A stretch of 64,000 nucleotides of DNA, taken from positions 2,159,739 through 2,223,738 of the forward strand of contig NZ_SJPU01000002.1 of NCBI RefSeq assembly GCF_007860105.1, in the 5' to 3' direction. The first letter of the stretch is position 1. Each line of letters opens with the position of its first letter. The position numbers and the translations under genes were made by a program. Below are positions 17,509 through 28,187 of this stretch, in pieces. The notes under the pieces were generated by a model that was given only the letters and a program-made list of their open reading frames with translations, was not told the DNA's origin and did not search any database. This DNA is from Allorhodopirellula heiligendammensis (lineage in GTDB: Bacteria > Planctomycetota > Planctomycetia > Pirellulales > Pirellulaceae).

Positions 17509-18723
17509 CTACTCTGCCAAGGTGCGGAGCACGAGATTGCTGCGGTGGATGACGTTCTCGTAAGGGCGGTGGCCGAGAACCGCCTCAATTTCCGCATTGG
17601 ATTTGCCAGCAATCAAGGAAATTTCGTGGCTGCGATAGTTGACCAATCCGCGGGCGATCTCTTGCTCGTTCGGGTCGAGAACTCGCACCACGTTGCCGTG
17701 CGAGAACGTACCTTCGACCCGCACAATACCTACCGCGAGCAGACTGCGGCCTTGTTCGACGAGGGCGCGAGCGGCACCTTCGTCCACATGGAGATTCCCT
17801 TGGATGATCGCCGCACTTCCAATCCAACGACGCCGGCCTTTCAATGTCCGTTTGGGAGGAATGAAGAGTGTTCCCACCCGAGCACCGGCAAAGATCTGAT
17901 CGAGCACATCGTCTTGGCGACCAGGACCAATGATAGTGGGGTGGCCGTGCGAGTTAGCCAATTTCGAAGCACGCAGTTTGCCCTCCATCCCACCCTTACT
18001 GACGGCGGAGGATTTGTCTTCGGCCATCGACATGACGTCGCCATCGAGTTCATGCACGACCTCGATTTTCTTGCTGCCGTCGGCGTCGGGATGCCCGTCA
18101 TAGAGGCCATGCACATCCGTTAACAGGATCAGGAGGGCATCGTTAAATAATCCAGCCACATGGGCCGCGAGACGGTCATTGTCTCCAAAAGTAGTCTTCA
18201 GCTCTGCGACAGCGACTGAATCGTTCTCGTTGACAACTGCGATCGCGCCAAGTTCGTGGATGCCGTTGAGGGCGTTGCGAACGTGGAGGTAACCGCTTCG
18301 CCGCCGCAGATCACTCTTGGTCAACAGCACCTGAGCGGCCTGGTAGCCATGCTGCAGCAGCGATTTTTCGTAGGACTTGATCAAGTCGGCTTGGCCAATG
18401 GCGGCGACGGCCTGCAGCTTAGCGACTTCGATGGGACGTGTTGCCAAGCCAAGTTTGGCGACTCCGGCCCCGACCGCACCGCTGCTGACCATGATCACGT
18501 GCCGGCCGGAGTCCGCAATTCGGGCGAGCTGAGCGGCCAGTAGATCCACTCGTTGCAGATCCAGTTTACCCTCGCTCGTCGTGAGCACGCGGGTACCGAC
18601 TTTGACCACCACACACTGCGTTTTTGCGATGACCTTTGCCCGAATGGCATCGTTCGCAGTCTCGTCCGTGGCTGATTCTGGGGTGGCGTTTCCGCCGGGG
18701 GGGGTATCGCTAGCGATATTCAA
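17509..18723 (-). CDS. proB: Glutamate 5-kinase with PUA domain
   Basis: 404 residues; phosphorylates glutamate in the first step of proline synthesis in the cytoplasm. The amino acid kinase fold is seen at VVVKVGTRVLTT, HVIMVSSGAVGAGVAKLGL, AIVVNENDSVAVAE and LLILLTDVHGLYDGHPD. A C-terminal PUA domain follows (LHVDEGAARALVEQGRSLL, then FSHGNVVRVLD). The frame opens with TTG; a 30-residue polar leader precedes the kinase fold, so the true start is uncertain. It lies between ypfJ and the Dnmt2-like gene with about 30-base spacers, consistent with an operon. No proA is in the window. Confidence 0.93.
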   Translation of the reverse strand: MNIASDTPPGGNATPESATDETANDAIRAKVIAKTQCVVVKVGTRVLTTSEGKLDLQRVDLLAAQLARIADSGRHVIMVSSGAVGAGVAKLGLATRPIEVAKLQAVAAIGQADLIKSYEKSLLQHGYQAAQVLLTKSDLRRRSGYLHVRNALNGIHELGAIAVVNENDSVAVAELKTTFGDNDRLAAHVAGLFNDALLILLTDVHGLYDGHPDADGSKKIEVVHELDGDVMSMAEDKSSAVSKGGMEGKLRASKLANSHGHPTIIGPGRQDDVLDQIFAGARVGTLFIPPKRTLKGRRRWIGSAAIIQGNLHVDEGAARALVEQGRSLLAVGIVRVEGTFSHGNVVRVLDPNEQEIARGLVNYRSHEISLIAGKSNAEIEAVLGHRPYENVIHRSNLVLRTLAE

Positions 18724-18755
18724 AACGTTTTTGGTAAATGGAGGAGAGATGTTTA

Positions 18756-19607
18756 CTACAGCGACTTCGCGTCGAAGGTGTCGCCTTGGCTCATGTCACC
18801 GGTCTTGAGCCCTTTGGTAAACCAGTAAACTCGTTGTTCACTGGTCCCGTGACTGAAGGTTTCTGGTTGCACATGTCCTGAGCTGCGTTTCTGCAGTGTA
18901 TCGTCGCCGATGGCTTGGGCAGCCGTCAACGCTTCTTCGATATCACCGTCCTCAATAATTTGGTGCATGTTGTTGTCGTGGTGCAGCATCACGCCCGCGT
19001 AAAAATCAGCCTGTAGTTCCAGTTTCACGGAATATTTCAGATATTCCACTTCGGGAACCTGCTGGCGAATACGGTCCACTTCGTCGGTGACACCCAGCAA
19101 TTTTTGGACGTGATGGCCGACTTCGTGAGCGACCACGTAGGCTTGAGCGAAATCGCCTGGGGCGCCGAGTTGCCGGGCGAGTTGACCGAAAAATGATGTA
19201 TCCAGGTACACCTTTTCGTCGGCAGGGCAGTAGAACGGGCCGGTGCCACTGCTGGCGATTCCACATCCGCTGCGGACCTGATCGGTAAACAGGACCAAGG
19301 TTGGCTTGCGGTAGCTCCCGCCATTTTCTTGGAACAGTTCTGTCCACACATCTTCGGTGTCGGCGAAAATGGTCTTGGCAAACGCTCCCTCTTCGAGTTG
19401 TTGAGGCGTTAATTCCTTCGTCTCGCCGTCGGGGCCCTGCGCGACCTGTACTTGCTGGGCCTGTTGGAGGAATGCGACAGGGTTGCCGCCGAGCAATCCG
19501 ATCACGATCGCCACCAAAATGACGCCAATTCCGCCCGCGGCGGCGGGACCGCCCATGGTCCGACGGTCCTCTACATTTTCACTCTGCCGTCTGCCTTTCC
19601 AACGCAT
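18756..19607 (-). CDS. ypfJ: Neutral zinc metallopeptidase (YpfJ family)
   Basis: 283 residues from the ATG at 19607. The N-terminus [16 protein letters not shown] is the family hallmark, followed by a single membrane anchor ([17 protein letters not shown]). The peptidase region has HEXXH in [17 protein letters not shown] and the downstream acidic ligand region [12 protein letters not shown]. The length is close to that of the E. coli protein. The frame is open upstream to 19730, but that extension lacks similarity. Substrate is unknown for the family. It is divergent from rimO. Confidence 0.92.
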   Translation of the reverse strand: MRWKGRRQSENVEDRRTMGGPAAAGGIGVILVAIVIGLLGGNPVAFLQQAQQVQVAQGPDGETKELTPQQLEEGAFAKTIFADTEDVWTELFQENGGSYRKPTLVLFTDQVRSGCGIASSGTGPFYCPADEKVYLDTSFFGQLARQLGAPGDFAQAYVVAHEVGHHVQKLLGVTDEVDRIRQQVPEVEYLKYSVKLELQADFYAGVMLHHDNNMHQIIEDGDIEEALTAAQAIGDDTLQKRSSGHVQPETFSHGTSEQRVYWFTKGLKTGDMSQGDTFDAKSL

Positions 19608-19829
19608 TGGTGTACCTGTAAGTCGATGTGGTGTGAGCGAATAACACAGTTCTGCGAGCCGAGCTGGAGCCCAAATTGTCGCAAACTTCATGGCGATTCG
19701 AAAGGTGCCCGGAAACAAACGGATGCCCACGAATTGGGAATTTCAAATTGTCAATCCCGTTTTTTCTGGTTAAATACACGTTCGACGTCCCCTCCCGCCG
19801 TCCGCACTCAGCTAACCAACCGCCGTTTG

Positions 19830-21287
19830 ATGCAGCTCCCGATCTACCAGAAGTCCGAAATCAATGTCGCTGTCCCTCCACCACGGGAGTCGGCCGACCC
19901 GGATGCTGCCGCGCTCGGAGCATCGGCAACCTCCCGGCACCGCGGGCAATATGCCGTCGTTTCACTCGGCTGCCCCAAAAACCTCGTCGACACTGAGCAA
20001 ATGCTCGGTCGTCTCGACGCGGACGGGTATCGCATGGTCGATTCGGTCGAGGGCGCCGATTTTGTGGTCGTCAACACGTGCGCGTTCATCGATTCGGCCC
20101 GAGCGGAGTCCATGGACGCCATCGACGAAATGCTGGCACTCAAACGTGAGGGGAAATTACGGAATGTCGTCGTCACCGGTTGCTTGGCCGAACGCCAACA
20201 AGGCAAACTGCTCGCCGATCGTCCCGAAATTGACGCTCTCGTCGGTGTCTTTGGACGCAATGACATCGTCAGTGTCGTCGACGATTTGTACTCGGGGCTC
20301 GAAGAACAACGCACTGTATTCAAACCGGCTGCAGTCAACCCGCTCAGTGACGGTGTACGCTCAGCTGTCACGCCCCGGCACTTCGCCTATCTGAAAATCA
20401 GCGAAGGGTGTGATCGACTCTGTACGTTCTGTGCCATTCCTAAGATGCGAGGGAAACACTTCAGCAAACCGATCGAGCAGATCATTGAGGAAGCCGAACG
20501 GCTCGGTCGCAGTGGCGTGAGGGAGCTCGTTGTCGTCGCCCAAGACACAACTTATTACGGCATGGACCGCTATGGGAAACCTCGGTTGAATGAATTGCTG
20601 CAGCAACTTGATCAAGTCGAGTCGATCGACTGGATTCGGTTGATGTACTTCTATCCCATGTACATCGACGATGCGCTCATCGACACGATCGCGTCGGCAC
20701 AGCGGATCGTGCCCTATATCGACATGCCGCTCCAGCACGCCAGCGACGCGATGTTGCGACGGATGTCACGCAAGACCACCCGGAAACTGCAGACGGAGAT
20801 TGTCCAGCGGATGCGGCAACGGATCGATTCACTTGTCATGCGTACCACCATGATCACCGGTTTTCCCGGTGAGACCGAAGACGATTTCAAGGAACTGCTC
20901 GATTTCGTTGATGAGTCCCAGTTCGAAAATCTAGGCGTGTTCACTTACTCGGTCGAAGAAGACACCCCCGCAGCGAAACTGCCCAACCGCGTGGATCCCG
21001 AAACCGCCAATCGTCGCCGTGACGAATTGATGGGACTCCAGCAGCAAATCGCCTTCCGCTTCAACGGTAACCGCGTCGGAGGTGTTGAAGACGTGCTGAT
21101 TGATGCGGCGCTGCCGGAACAGGAAGGTGTGTTCATTGGCCGCACTCGAAGTGAAGCCCCTGATGTCGATGGCCTAGTGTATGTTTCGCAAGTTAGCGAG
21201 GAATCGCCGGTCGCAGTGGGGCAACTCCGCCCCTGCGAAATTGTTGCTTCCCAGGGTTACGACCTCGCCGCTGCCGCGCTGGAATGA
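19830..21287 (+). CDS. rimO: Ribosomal protein S12 methylthiotransferase RimO
   Basis: 485 residues; radical-SAM enzyme that methylthiolates the conserved Asp of ribosomal protein S12. The N-terminal UPF0004 domain has its three cluster cysteines in [31 protein letters not shown] and [12 protein letters not shown]. The radical-SAM CxxxCxxC is [17 protein letters not shown]-terminal TRAM domain ends the protein. The DNA frame is open back to 19452, but the ATG at 19830 ([10 protein letters not shown]) gives a normal length and avoids overlap with the ypfJ promoter. The stop overlaps the next start (ATGA). Confidence 0.95.
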   Translation: MQLPIYQKSEINVAVPPPRESADPDAAALGASATSRHRGQYAVVSLGCPKNLVDTEQMLGRLDADGYRMVDSVEGADFVVVNTCAFIDSARAESMDAIDEMLALKREGKLRNVVVTGCLAERQQGKLLADRPEIDALVGVFGRNDIVSVVDDLYSGLEEQRTVFKPAAVNPLSDGVRSAVTPRHFAYLKISEGCDRLCTFCAIPKMRGKHFSKPIEQIIEEAERLGRSGVRELVVVAQDTTYYGMDRYGKPRLNELLQQLDQVESIDWIRLMYFYPMYIDDALIDTIASAQRIVPYIDMPLQHASDAMLRRMSRKTTRKLQTEIVQRMRQRIDSLVMRTTMITGFPGETEDDFKELLDFVDESQFENLGVFTYSVEEDTPAAKLPNRVDPETANRRRDELMGLQQQIAFRFNGNRVGGVEDVLIDAALPEQEGVFIGRTRSEAPDVDGLVYVSQVSEESPVAVGQLRPCEIVASQGYDLAAAALE

Positions 21288-22261
21288 TTGTCCCGCGGTA
21301 CTGGGCGGAGGCGAAACGCCAAATCGATCAAGATGATCGTCGCCTGACGATCCGCCGGTATGGTTGGTCTGACGACAGTGAACCGGCAGCCCAGCAACAT
21401 GCCGAGGACCGAGTCAACGAAGCGATCAAACGCATCGAAGCCGGTGAGCAGACCCTGCTCCGCGAACCCAAGGTAGCCTACAACGGTGCCGATGGACTGC
21501 CGATTCGAGAAGAGATCATCTCGCGCCATGAGGACGCTGTCGTTACTCGCAACAGTTATGGGGCGCTGTGCCTGAATACGCCCGACGTCCTGTTCGCAGA
21601 CGTCGATGCACCGCCCTCAAGCAGTTGTGCTGTTTATTTTTATACGCTGTTCTTGTATGCCGCAGCGTATTTTGTGCTGGCCCGATTGTTTGCCGATGCC
21701 CGTTCGATCTGGCTGTTCTTGCTCGGTGCTCTCTTCTTTGTCACGATATTTGGCAGCGTCTGGCACTGGCTTGTCGACCGTCTGGCTCGTTCGCCCAAAG
21801 CCAAGGCCCGCCAACGAATTGAGCGATTCGCGAACCGATCCCAAGATTGGAGTCTGCGGCTCTATGAGACGCCGATGGGCTGGCGCGTTCTCGTCACGCA
21901 CGCGACATTTGATCCTCGTAGCGACGAGGTCCGTGACTTCTTCCAAGCCATCGGTGCCGACCCCACTTATCGGCGAATGTGCTTCAATCAGAATTGTTTC
22001 CGCGCGCGAGTCTCGCCGAAACCATGGCGGATGGGTATCACCGCTCATCTGCGTCCCCGCCCAGGGATATGGCCCGTATCCGCAGAACGACTGCCCGCCC
22101 GCACTCAATGGGTGCAGCACTACGAGCAGCAAGCAAAAGCGTACTCCGCCTGTCGATTCGAGGCGTCGATCGGCAGTTCCGTGATATGCCCTAAAGCGTC
22201 CGCGATCGTAAAGCTGCACGATGTCCTCTCACGGGCCCAGTCGCCTGAGCCGATGGCGTAG
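21284..22261 (+). CDS. Conserved-looking membrane protein, function unknown
   Basis: 325 residues, coupled to rimO through an ATGA overlap. Two adjacent transmembrane helices are seen at about residues 114-165 ([19 protein letters not shown] and [20 protein letters not shown]), flanked by a polar N-terminal domain with a GVRRYG-like basic start ([10 protein letters not shown]) and a cytoplasmic C-terminal domain of about 150 residues ([35 protein letters not shown]). I do not recognise the family. A housekeeping role with rimO is not implied by coupling alone. Confidence 0.7.
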   Translation: MIVPRYWAEAKRQIDQDDRRLTIRRYGWSDDSEPAAQQHAEDRVNEAIKRIEAGEQTLLREPKVAYNGADGLPIREEIISRHEDAVVTRNSYGALCLNTPDVLFADVDAPPSSSCAVYFYTLFLYAAAYFVLARLFADARSIWLFLLGALFFVTIFGSVWHWLVDRLARSPKAKARQRIERFANRSQDWSLRLYETPMGWRVLVTHATFDPRSDEVRDFFQAIGADPTYRRMCFNQNCFRARVSPKPWRMGITAHLRPRPGIWPVSAERLPARTQWVQHYEQQAKAYSACRFEASIGSSVICPKASAIVKLHDVLSRAQSPEPMA

Positions 22262-22555
22262 AAGGGAAATTCCCGAGGGTTTGCGGCAGCGATAGGAGCT
22301 GACGGCGCCAAGAACCTATTTTCGATCTCGGCTGCTTCTATCCGCAGTCAAAAACTGAGAATCTCACCGGCAGCGCGCTCTCAGTGCGGAATGTTGTCGG
22401 TTGAGATATGGGATCGGCTTGACCCGGCTACCTGGAATTACCTAACAGTGAGTGGAGAGATGAAACGCTCTGTTGGATGACGGGATCCTTTAGCCACGTT
22501 CTGGAATGCATATGAACACTGCGACCTCTCAGACGAATGCGACACGGCCCCAGGC
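22262..22555. other. Intergenic region without recognised features
   Basis: A 294-base gap before the AsmA-like gene. Minus-strand frames of about 145 codons cross it but run into the opposite strand of the AsmA-like gene and show no domain or signal peptide. No clear promoter, hairpin or repeat was found. Confidence 0.4.
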
Positions 22556-25500
22556 ATGAATCGCGTCGCAATGTGGAATCCTCGTACGTGGCTCGCCCGA
22601 GTTCTAGGATTGGGACGTTCGCTCGCCTCGCGGAGTCGAAAGCGATGCTCACCAAGCCATTCAGGTTGGAGAGCCCAGCGGCATTCATCGTTCCGAAGTT
22701 CATTGCGTAGCTCACGCCTGTGGCTGCGGATGGTTTGTGGGTGCGGGGTGCTGGTGGGACTGTGCCTGCTCGCTCGCAATCCCGTTGCTCGTTGGGCGGG
22801 AATGACGGTAGGGTCAATCTTTCTTGATACTCGCGTCGAGATAGCGAAACTTGAGATTGGGTGGTCACAGATCACCGTCGACGGAATAACGGTTTTTGAA
22901 CCGGCGTTTCCCGATCAAGTTCAGTTTCACGTCGCCCGGGTCGCCGTCATCCCGTCCCTAAAGCGAGGTTTCTCCGACGGCGTTTGGTTGGAGCGGGTGA
23001 CAGTCGATCAACCGGAAATGCATCTGCGGTTTGACCAGCACGGCAATTTATTGTCGGTTTTTCCTGAGCGCTCGGGGCAGGCGAGCACGAATTCACCGCT
23101 GACGATTCCGCTGCAGTATCTCGTGGTCAATCATGCTGCGGCGATTGTGCATCAGACTGGGCGTGAAGAGCTGCGAGTGAAAGACATCAATTTGCAGGCT
23201 GAGTTTTCAGACGCGATTGTTGCCCGAGCACAGGTGCCTGAGGTCCTCTCGGGAAGCATCGATTTTCAATGCCAACTCGATGCGAGAACATTTGCGGGCA
23301 CCACGAAACTAAATGTGCTAGGTATCGAACTCGATACAGAGCAATTAGCGAGTTTGCCCTTGGTACCCCAGGTAGTCGCCGACCACCCTTCCACAGCGTC
23401 CGTGACAATCTCATTTCAGGGTACGCACCCGCCGGGTGACACCGACCTGCGGCATCATACTGTGGAGTGCCTGCTTTCCGCACGCGACATGCAATCGCGA
23501 CGTTTTGGCATGTTATGCCCACGGCTCGATGTGGAGATCAAACAGGCTGCGGGTGTCGCGCGGGTCACAACCCATGCCGCTCTGCTTGGTGGCGATATGC
23601 AGGTAAATGCTTCAGCAGATTTGAATCAATTCGCGATCACGGGCGAGATGACGACAACACTTCGTCACTGTAATCTTCATCAATTGACGCAGCATGTTCC
23701 TGAACTGCATGAATTAGCTGTGATTGCATCTGGTCAAGCATCCGTGCGTGCGACATGGGACGATGGCAAACTCGATTTTCAAGGTGACGCGGACACGGAA
23801 TTAAACGAATTTCAGCTCGACTCCATCGCGCTGCCAGTGGTCACCGCTCGAGCGAGCACACAGGGCACGTTCTGCCCCGGCAAGGAGCGTCCACTCCGCG
23901 GCGTCGTCACGGGATTGTTCTCCACCACTGGGCTACAACTGAGTCAACTGGCGACGCGGTATGAGTTGCCGGAGATCGCCGGTGAAATACTAGCGAGTGG
24001 AAGCATTGAATTGCCTCTGGAGCAATTGACGGATCCGACCAGCTATCACGCAGAGACGCATGCGCGGCTGCGGAACTTCGCAGGCTTCGACATGCACGTA
24101 CCCGATAGCGAAATATCCGCGACCCTGAGTGAAGGAATTGCCGCAGTGGAATCCTCTGGTCTTTCCCTGCAGGACGCCAGCGGAAAAATGATCGCCGGCG
24201 TCACGGTGCAGGCGCAGGCATCGTTGGGTGATCATGGCCGCATGGATGCAAGTGCGGAGGGGCATTTTGAACCGTCGCCAGACCTGATCAGACGACTGGG
24301 CCTGAGCGATATCGAGCCGCAAGGCCGATTGTCATGCCACATCGATGTCGGGTGCCTATTGACGGAGCTCGCAAATCCCCGGGCCTGGACCGCTTCTGCG
24401 GCTGCCGAGACCCAATCAATCATGCTCGCTGGAGAGAAGATTGGCGACATGCAACTGGACGCTGAGTTGACCAAAGGTCTCCTGACGGCCAGTCCAATAG
24501 TCGTACGATGGCGCGACAACGAGTGCACAATTCGAACGGAGGGCGAAGTGGGCGACGCAATCTCCGTTTGTGCGGAAGTCGACGCTCCAGACTGGAAGCT
24601 GGAAGACGCCGGCGATGTGCTTTCGCGGTTCTCAAAATCGCCGTTGCCAATCGCGGGAAGGGTCAACGTTGATGGACAAGTAATGTACCGCCAGGAATTC
24701 ACGGCGGGTACAAGGACGTTGCATGCGTTTGGGAACGCCAACTTGGAACAAGCGGTGTTCGCTCGTACGCGGATTGGCGATGCGAGGCTGCGTTGGTTGG
24801 CAAATTTCGACGGTCTGGTCCTATCCACCTCGTCAGATGATTTTCTGGGAGGACGGTTCGACGTCAACGCACGCGTGGCTCAACTGGATTGGACAAAGAC
24901 CGAGATCGACGGCACCTTTACAGACGTGCAAGTGCCTCGGTTGGTGTCGATGACTCGTCAACGGGTTCCGTCCACCGGCATACTTGAGGGCGGTTTCCGT
25001 GTCACATCGATTGCGAGCTTGAGTGACTTAACGGGTGACGCGTGGATGCGGAGCGGCGGACTGACACTGCAGAGAATTCCAGTCGAATTGACACAAGCTC
25101 ATGTTTCGGTGCAGCAGGGGGTTGCCCGTGCTGGCAGCGACGGAGAAATCGTCGGAGGTCGCTTTCATGCCGATGCTCAGGCTTCGCTCACGGCGCTGGC
25201 CGAGTTTTTTGCTCAGCCCAATCCACGACTGGCGGAGGTGCCCATCACCTCCCATTTTCGTGTGGACAACCTGCCGCTGGCGTCCCTGGCCGTGGCATTG
25301 CAGCTACCTCGCGAGACGCGATTCCTTGGCGGAACTGTTTCAGCGGCGGTCCTCCGGGATGAGGCCGCACGCGATGGGCGGCACCTCGCCACGGTGACGG
25401 CCAGTGTCGACGATCTCCGCTGGAAGCACGCTCCACTGTCCGATCGCATCACAGCCGGACTGGTGGTGCATCCCACACAGGTTGAACTGAATAGCGTTCA

Positions 25501-26536
25501 AGGCCGCTTTGCCGACGGAAATCTGTCGGGAAAGGCGGCTGTGCACTTCGTTGGAGCACCGGCAGGACGCTTTGATTTTATCGCCAGCCGTGTCAATCTG
25601 CGGCGGGCGACGTCACCGTTTGGCGCTGATGTTTCCGGCAGCGGGTCAGTAAAAATTCAGGGGCGGTTAGGTCACGCCATCACAGGACGCGCTGACGTGA
25701 CGGTGGACAACGCCGTCGCTGCTGGGGTCGGTGTGCGACAAGTACGTTTGCCTATCGATTGGACGGTTACCCCCACTTCCAAAACGGTTCGCTGGCAGTG
25801 CCGCGCCGGTACCGCCTCGCTCGGCGGCGGCAATGTTCGAATTGCTACTCAGGGTAGCTACGCCCACTCGCTCAATATGAATAGCACCATCCGCGTCGAA
25901 CGAGTCGATCTAGCGAAGCTGATGCAGAACGGTTCGGCCGGGTCGGGGATCGTTGACGGGGAGGTGATCCTGCGAGCCAAGCAGGCACGGTCACCCCAGC
26001 AATTGGTGGGCACCTACGATTTCGAAATGAAGAACATTCAAGCATTAGAAATTCCGGTGCTCGATCAATTGCCCAAGATGGTCAGCCTGTCACCTCCCAC
26101 GCCCGGTCGTGGTCAAGACGGGGCCACCATCCACGGCCGGATCGGTGGCGGGTTGGTACATGTTGATGAGATTGCCGTTCACCAGAGCAACATCCAAGTC
26201 TTGGTCTCTGGACAGGCGACCATGCAGGGCAAGTTAGATCTTGATGTGATCGTCAGCACAGAATCGACCAGCCCCACCGATCAGCTGATCTCCATGCTCG
26301 ATTCACCTCTGATGCTGGCGGCGCCAGCCCCCATCGCGCTGATCGCGAAAGCCAATGACTTGTTAAAGGATCGCGTGGTTCGGGTGCACGTCGGAGGCAC
26401 CGCAGGAACTCCCACCCTGCGATTGCAACCGGGGAAGCAACTCACTCAGGACGCAGTCCGATTTTTCTTAAGTAACAGTTTCGGATCAGCCGCCACGCAA
26501 GTGGCTAATTTGCGAACAACCAGCCAACTACGTTAA
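22556..26536 (+). CDS. Large AsmA/TamB-like envelope protein
   Basis: 1326 residues. A basic N-terminus is followed by one transmembrane anchor (VCGCGVLVGLCLLA, about residues 60-75). The long remainder is made of short amphipathic beta strands typical of the AsmA/TamB/DUF3971 group, now thought to form bridge-like lipid-transfer tubes or to aid outer membrane assembly. The opening VEIAKLEIGWSQITVDGITVFEP is the characteristic AsmA start, and the C-terminus (LDVIVSTES, then VRVHVGGTAGTPTLRLQPG) matches the family end. It is followed after 14 bases by a polysaccharide export gene, so the two probably share a transcript. Confidence 0.75.
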   Translation: MNRVAMWNPRTWLARVLGLGRSLASRSRKRCSPSHSGWRAQRHSSFRSSLRSSRLWLRMVCGCGVLVGLCLLARNPVARWAGMTVGSIFLDTRVEIAKLEIGWSQITVDGITVFEPAFPDQVQFHVARVAVIPSLKRGFSDGVWLERVTVDQPEMHLRFDQHGNLLSVFPERSGQASTNSPLTIPLQYLVVNHAAAIVHQTGREELRVKDINLQAEFSDAIVARAQVPEVLSGSIDFQCQLDARTFAGTTKLNVLGIELDTEQLASLPLVPQVVADHPSTASVTISFQGTHPPGDTDLRHHTVECLLSARDMQSRRFGMLCPRLDVEIKQAAGVARVTTHAALLGGDMQVNASADLNQFAITGEMTTTLRHCNLHQLTQHVPELHELAVIASGQASVRATWDDGKLDFQGDADTELNEFQLDSIALPVVTARASTQGTFCPGKERPLRGVVTGLFSTTGLQLSQLATRYELPEIAGEILASGSIELPLEQLTDPTSYHAETHARLRNFAGFDMHVPDSEISATLSEGIAAVESSGLSLQDASGKMIAGVTVQAQASLGDHGRMDASAEGHFEPSPDLIRRLGLSDIEPQGRLSCHIDVGCLLTELANPRAWTASAAAETQSIMLAGEKIGDMQLDAELTKGLLTASPIVVRWRDNECTIRTEGEVGDAISVCAEVDAPDWKLEDAGDVLSRFSKSPLPIAGRVNVDGQVMYRQEFTAGTRTLHAFGNANLEQAVFARTRIGDARLRWLANFDGLVLSTSSDDFLGGRFDVNARVAQLDWTKTEIDGTFTDVQVPRLVSMTRQRVPSTGILEGGFRVTSIASLSDLTGDAWMRSGGLTLQRIPVELTQAHVSVQQGVARAGSDGEIVGGRFHADAQASLTALAEFFAQPNPRLAEVPITSHFRVDNLPLASLAVALQLPRETRFLGGTVSAAVLRDEAARDGRHLATVTASVDDLRWKHAPLSDRITAGLVVHPTQVELNSVQGRFADGNLSGKAAVHFVGAPAGRFDFIASRVNLRRATSPFGADVSGSGSVKIQGRLGHAITGRADVTVDNAVAAGVGVRQVRLPIDWTVTPTSKTVRWQCRAGTASLGGGNVRIATQGSYAHSLNMNSTIRVERVDLAKLMQNGSAGSGIVDGEVILRAKQARSPQQLVGTYDFEMKNIQALEIPVLDQLPKMVSLSPPTPGRGQDGATIHGRIGGGLVHVDEIAVHQSNIQVLVSGQATMQGKLDLDVIVSTESTSPTDQLISMLDSPLMLAAPAPIALIAKANDLLKDRVVRVHVGGTAGTPTLRLQPGKQLTQDAVRFFLSNSFGSAATQVANLRTTSQLR

Positions 26537-26550
26537 GCCGAGAATTCATA

Positions 26551-27513
26551 ATGAGCACTCACGAACCACGGCCTGCAGAGAAATCGCAACACTGTGATAG
26601 GCAGGCGGACAATAACCGGATTGCAGCATCGTTGAGGATGTGCGACTTGGCAATGCTCATCGCTTGCTTGAGCAGCTGTGGCTTGATCGCTGCCATGGTT
26701 GCCACTCAATCCGGTTGCCGCACCGCAGCTTCGATGGGACTGCCGGTAGCTGCTGGCGGACATCGGTTGCTATCACATGCCCATGAGGAGAGACAGGCGG
26801 CGGGTCATGGCTCGGGAGTGCCGACAGAACTCGCCAAGGTAAGCCTGCCTGCTCACCGCGTGGAGGCGGGCGACGTTTTGGTAATCGAACCGAACGATTT
26901 CAATTCACCCGTGCGCATATCTTCCGACCAAACCGTCCAGCAAGACGGCACGATCGAACTGGGGGCGTACGGACGATTGCAAGTCGCCGGCATGTCTGCC
27001 GAAGAAATTCAGGGACGAGTTCAGCAAGTCGTGACGACCCAAGAGATCGCCAAACTACAGTCGCGTGTTTCACTGGCGGCACATCGTAGCAATGGGCTCG
27101 GCGTCCCGATCGAAGATTCCGAACCCGTGGACTACGGAGTAATGGTGCGGTTGGTCAATCAAGATAGCACATTGTTCTATGTGATGGGGGAGGTCAATGC
27201 ACCGGGATCTTATCCCTTGATTGGGCACGAAACGGTTCTCGATGCGGTGATCGCGGCGGGAGGATTGTCCGATCGTGCTAACGACCACAAGATCATTCTT
27301 ACAAGACCGCAACTAGGTGAGGAAGCCTTGATCATACCGATTTGCTACCAGCAGATTCTGCAGCTCGGTGATGTTTCAACTAACTATCAACTCATGCCTG
27401 GCGACCGGATCTACGTCCCCAGCATGACGCTGTGGGAGGACATCAAACAAAGCCTCGCCTGGAGCAACGAAAAGAGCTGTCCCCATTGCCAAGAATACTC
27501 AGAGAAACACTAA
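26551..27513 (+). CDS. Polysaccharide biosynthesis/export protein (Wza-like, SLBB)
   Basis: 320 residues. An N-terminal hydrophobic stretch (LAMLIACLSSCGLIAAMV) is a signal or lipoprotein sequence; LSSC fits a lipobox but is not certain. Residues about 90-175 are a Poly_export domain (HRVEAGDVLVIEP, VQQDGTIELGAYGRLQVAGMS) and about 200-270 an SLBB-type beta-grasp domain (FYVMGEVNAPGSYPLIGHE, VLDAVIAAGGLSD). The end is MPGDRIYVPS. It should form or gate the outer membrane exit for an exopolysaccharide. No tyrosine autokinase or polymerase is next to it. Confidence 0.85.
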   Translation: MSTHEPRPAEKSQHCDRQADNNRIAASLRMCDLAMLIACLSSCGLIAAMVATQSGCRTAASMGLPVAAGGHRLLSHAHEERQAAGHGSGVPTELAKVSLPAHRVEAGDVLVIEPNDFNSPVRISSDQTVQQDGTIELGAYGRLQVAGMSAEEIQGRVQQVVTTQEIAKLQSRVSLAAHRSNGLGVPIEDSEPVDYGVMVRLVNQDSTLFYVMGEVNAPGSYPLIGHETVLDAVIAAGGLSDRANDHKIILTRPQLGEEALIIPICYQQILQLGDVSTNYQLMPGDRIYVPSMTLWEDIKQSLAWSNEKSCPHCQEYSEKH

Positions 27514-28187
27514 GGCCCGCTACCACAATGTTCTGGCGCATCCGACGGAAGCGTGCGCCGGAGGCTTGGTAGGGATAACTCAGGTGTCCAAAAAAGAGTT
27601 GTGTGTGTGAGTTGCCCTGACAGTAGAGCGTCCCAGGGCCGGGCGAAATGGCGTCAAGCTCGACTAGGGTAAAGTTAGAGAGGTGAGACGCATAAGCGGC
27701 CGGGCTGGCGATGTCGCCCGGTACCTGACGGTACTCGGCTCACATCGTTGTCTGCTCAAGCTCACGCCAGTCGCTCCAAGCTCTGCTGAAGTGCAAGTCG
27801 ACGCGGGATATTCCGCTCGCCCGTGACCCCTGCATAAGCTGTACGCCAATGGTGCCAATGGTCCCCAGCCGGCTGCCAGACAAGGTTCGCGTCGTCATCT
27901 CGCTCGCCTGCGCCGACTGACCATCCATGTCATGCGGTCCGCTATGGCTGTTTTGATCTAGCTCACAGCTCTCCCGGCCCCCGCGATGCCATTCTACGCT
28001 CACGCTCTACCTGGCTGTGATTCGCAATGAATCGTGCATCGTCGCGGCACAACTCACGCGCGGAAATCGATCTCGCCAGCCGCGTCCTGAACATGCAGAC
28101 TCGACAACAGATCTGGAGCCCCGTCTTGTTCAATGAGGGCGTCTGCGTTGAACTTACCTCTCGCTGGGACTTGCGAGATTGGCATGC
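27514..28187. other. Gene-free 674-bp stretch, possible remnant
   Basis: The region holds the second 24-bp repeat (27539-27562) and minus-strand ORFs of 64 and 87 codons (27664-27858, 27740-28003) that overlap each other. The 87-codon frame has no hydrophobic core or known motif, but its composition (NSHSGPHDMDGQSAQ) resembles degraded C-terminal tails of planctomycete recombinases as I recall them. I call no gene here. A decayed mobile element is a guess. Confidence 0.4.
27539..27562 (+). repeat. 24-bp interspersed repeat, copy 2
   Basis: Same sequence as 2113-2136 except for one base (CATCCGACGG against CATCCTACGG). It lies 25 bases after the stop of the Wza-like gene. Confidence 0.6.
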
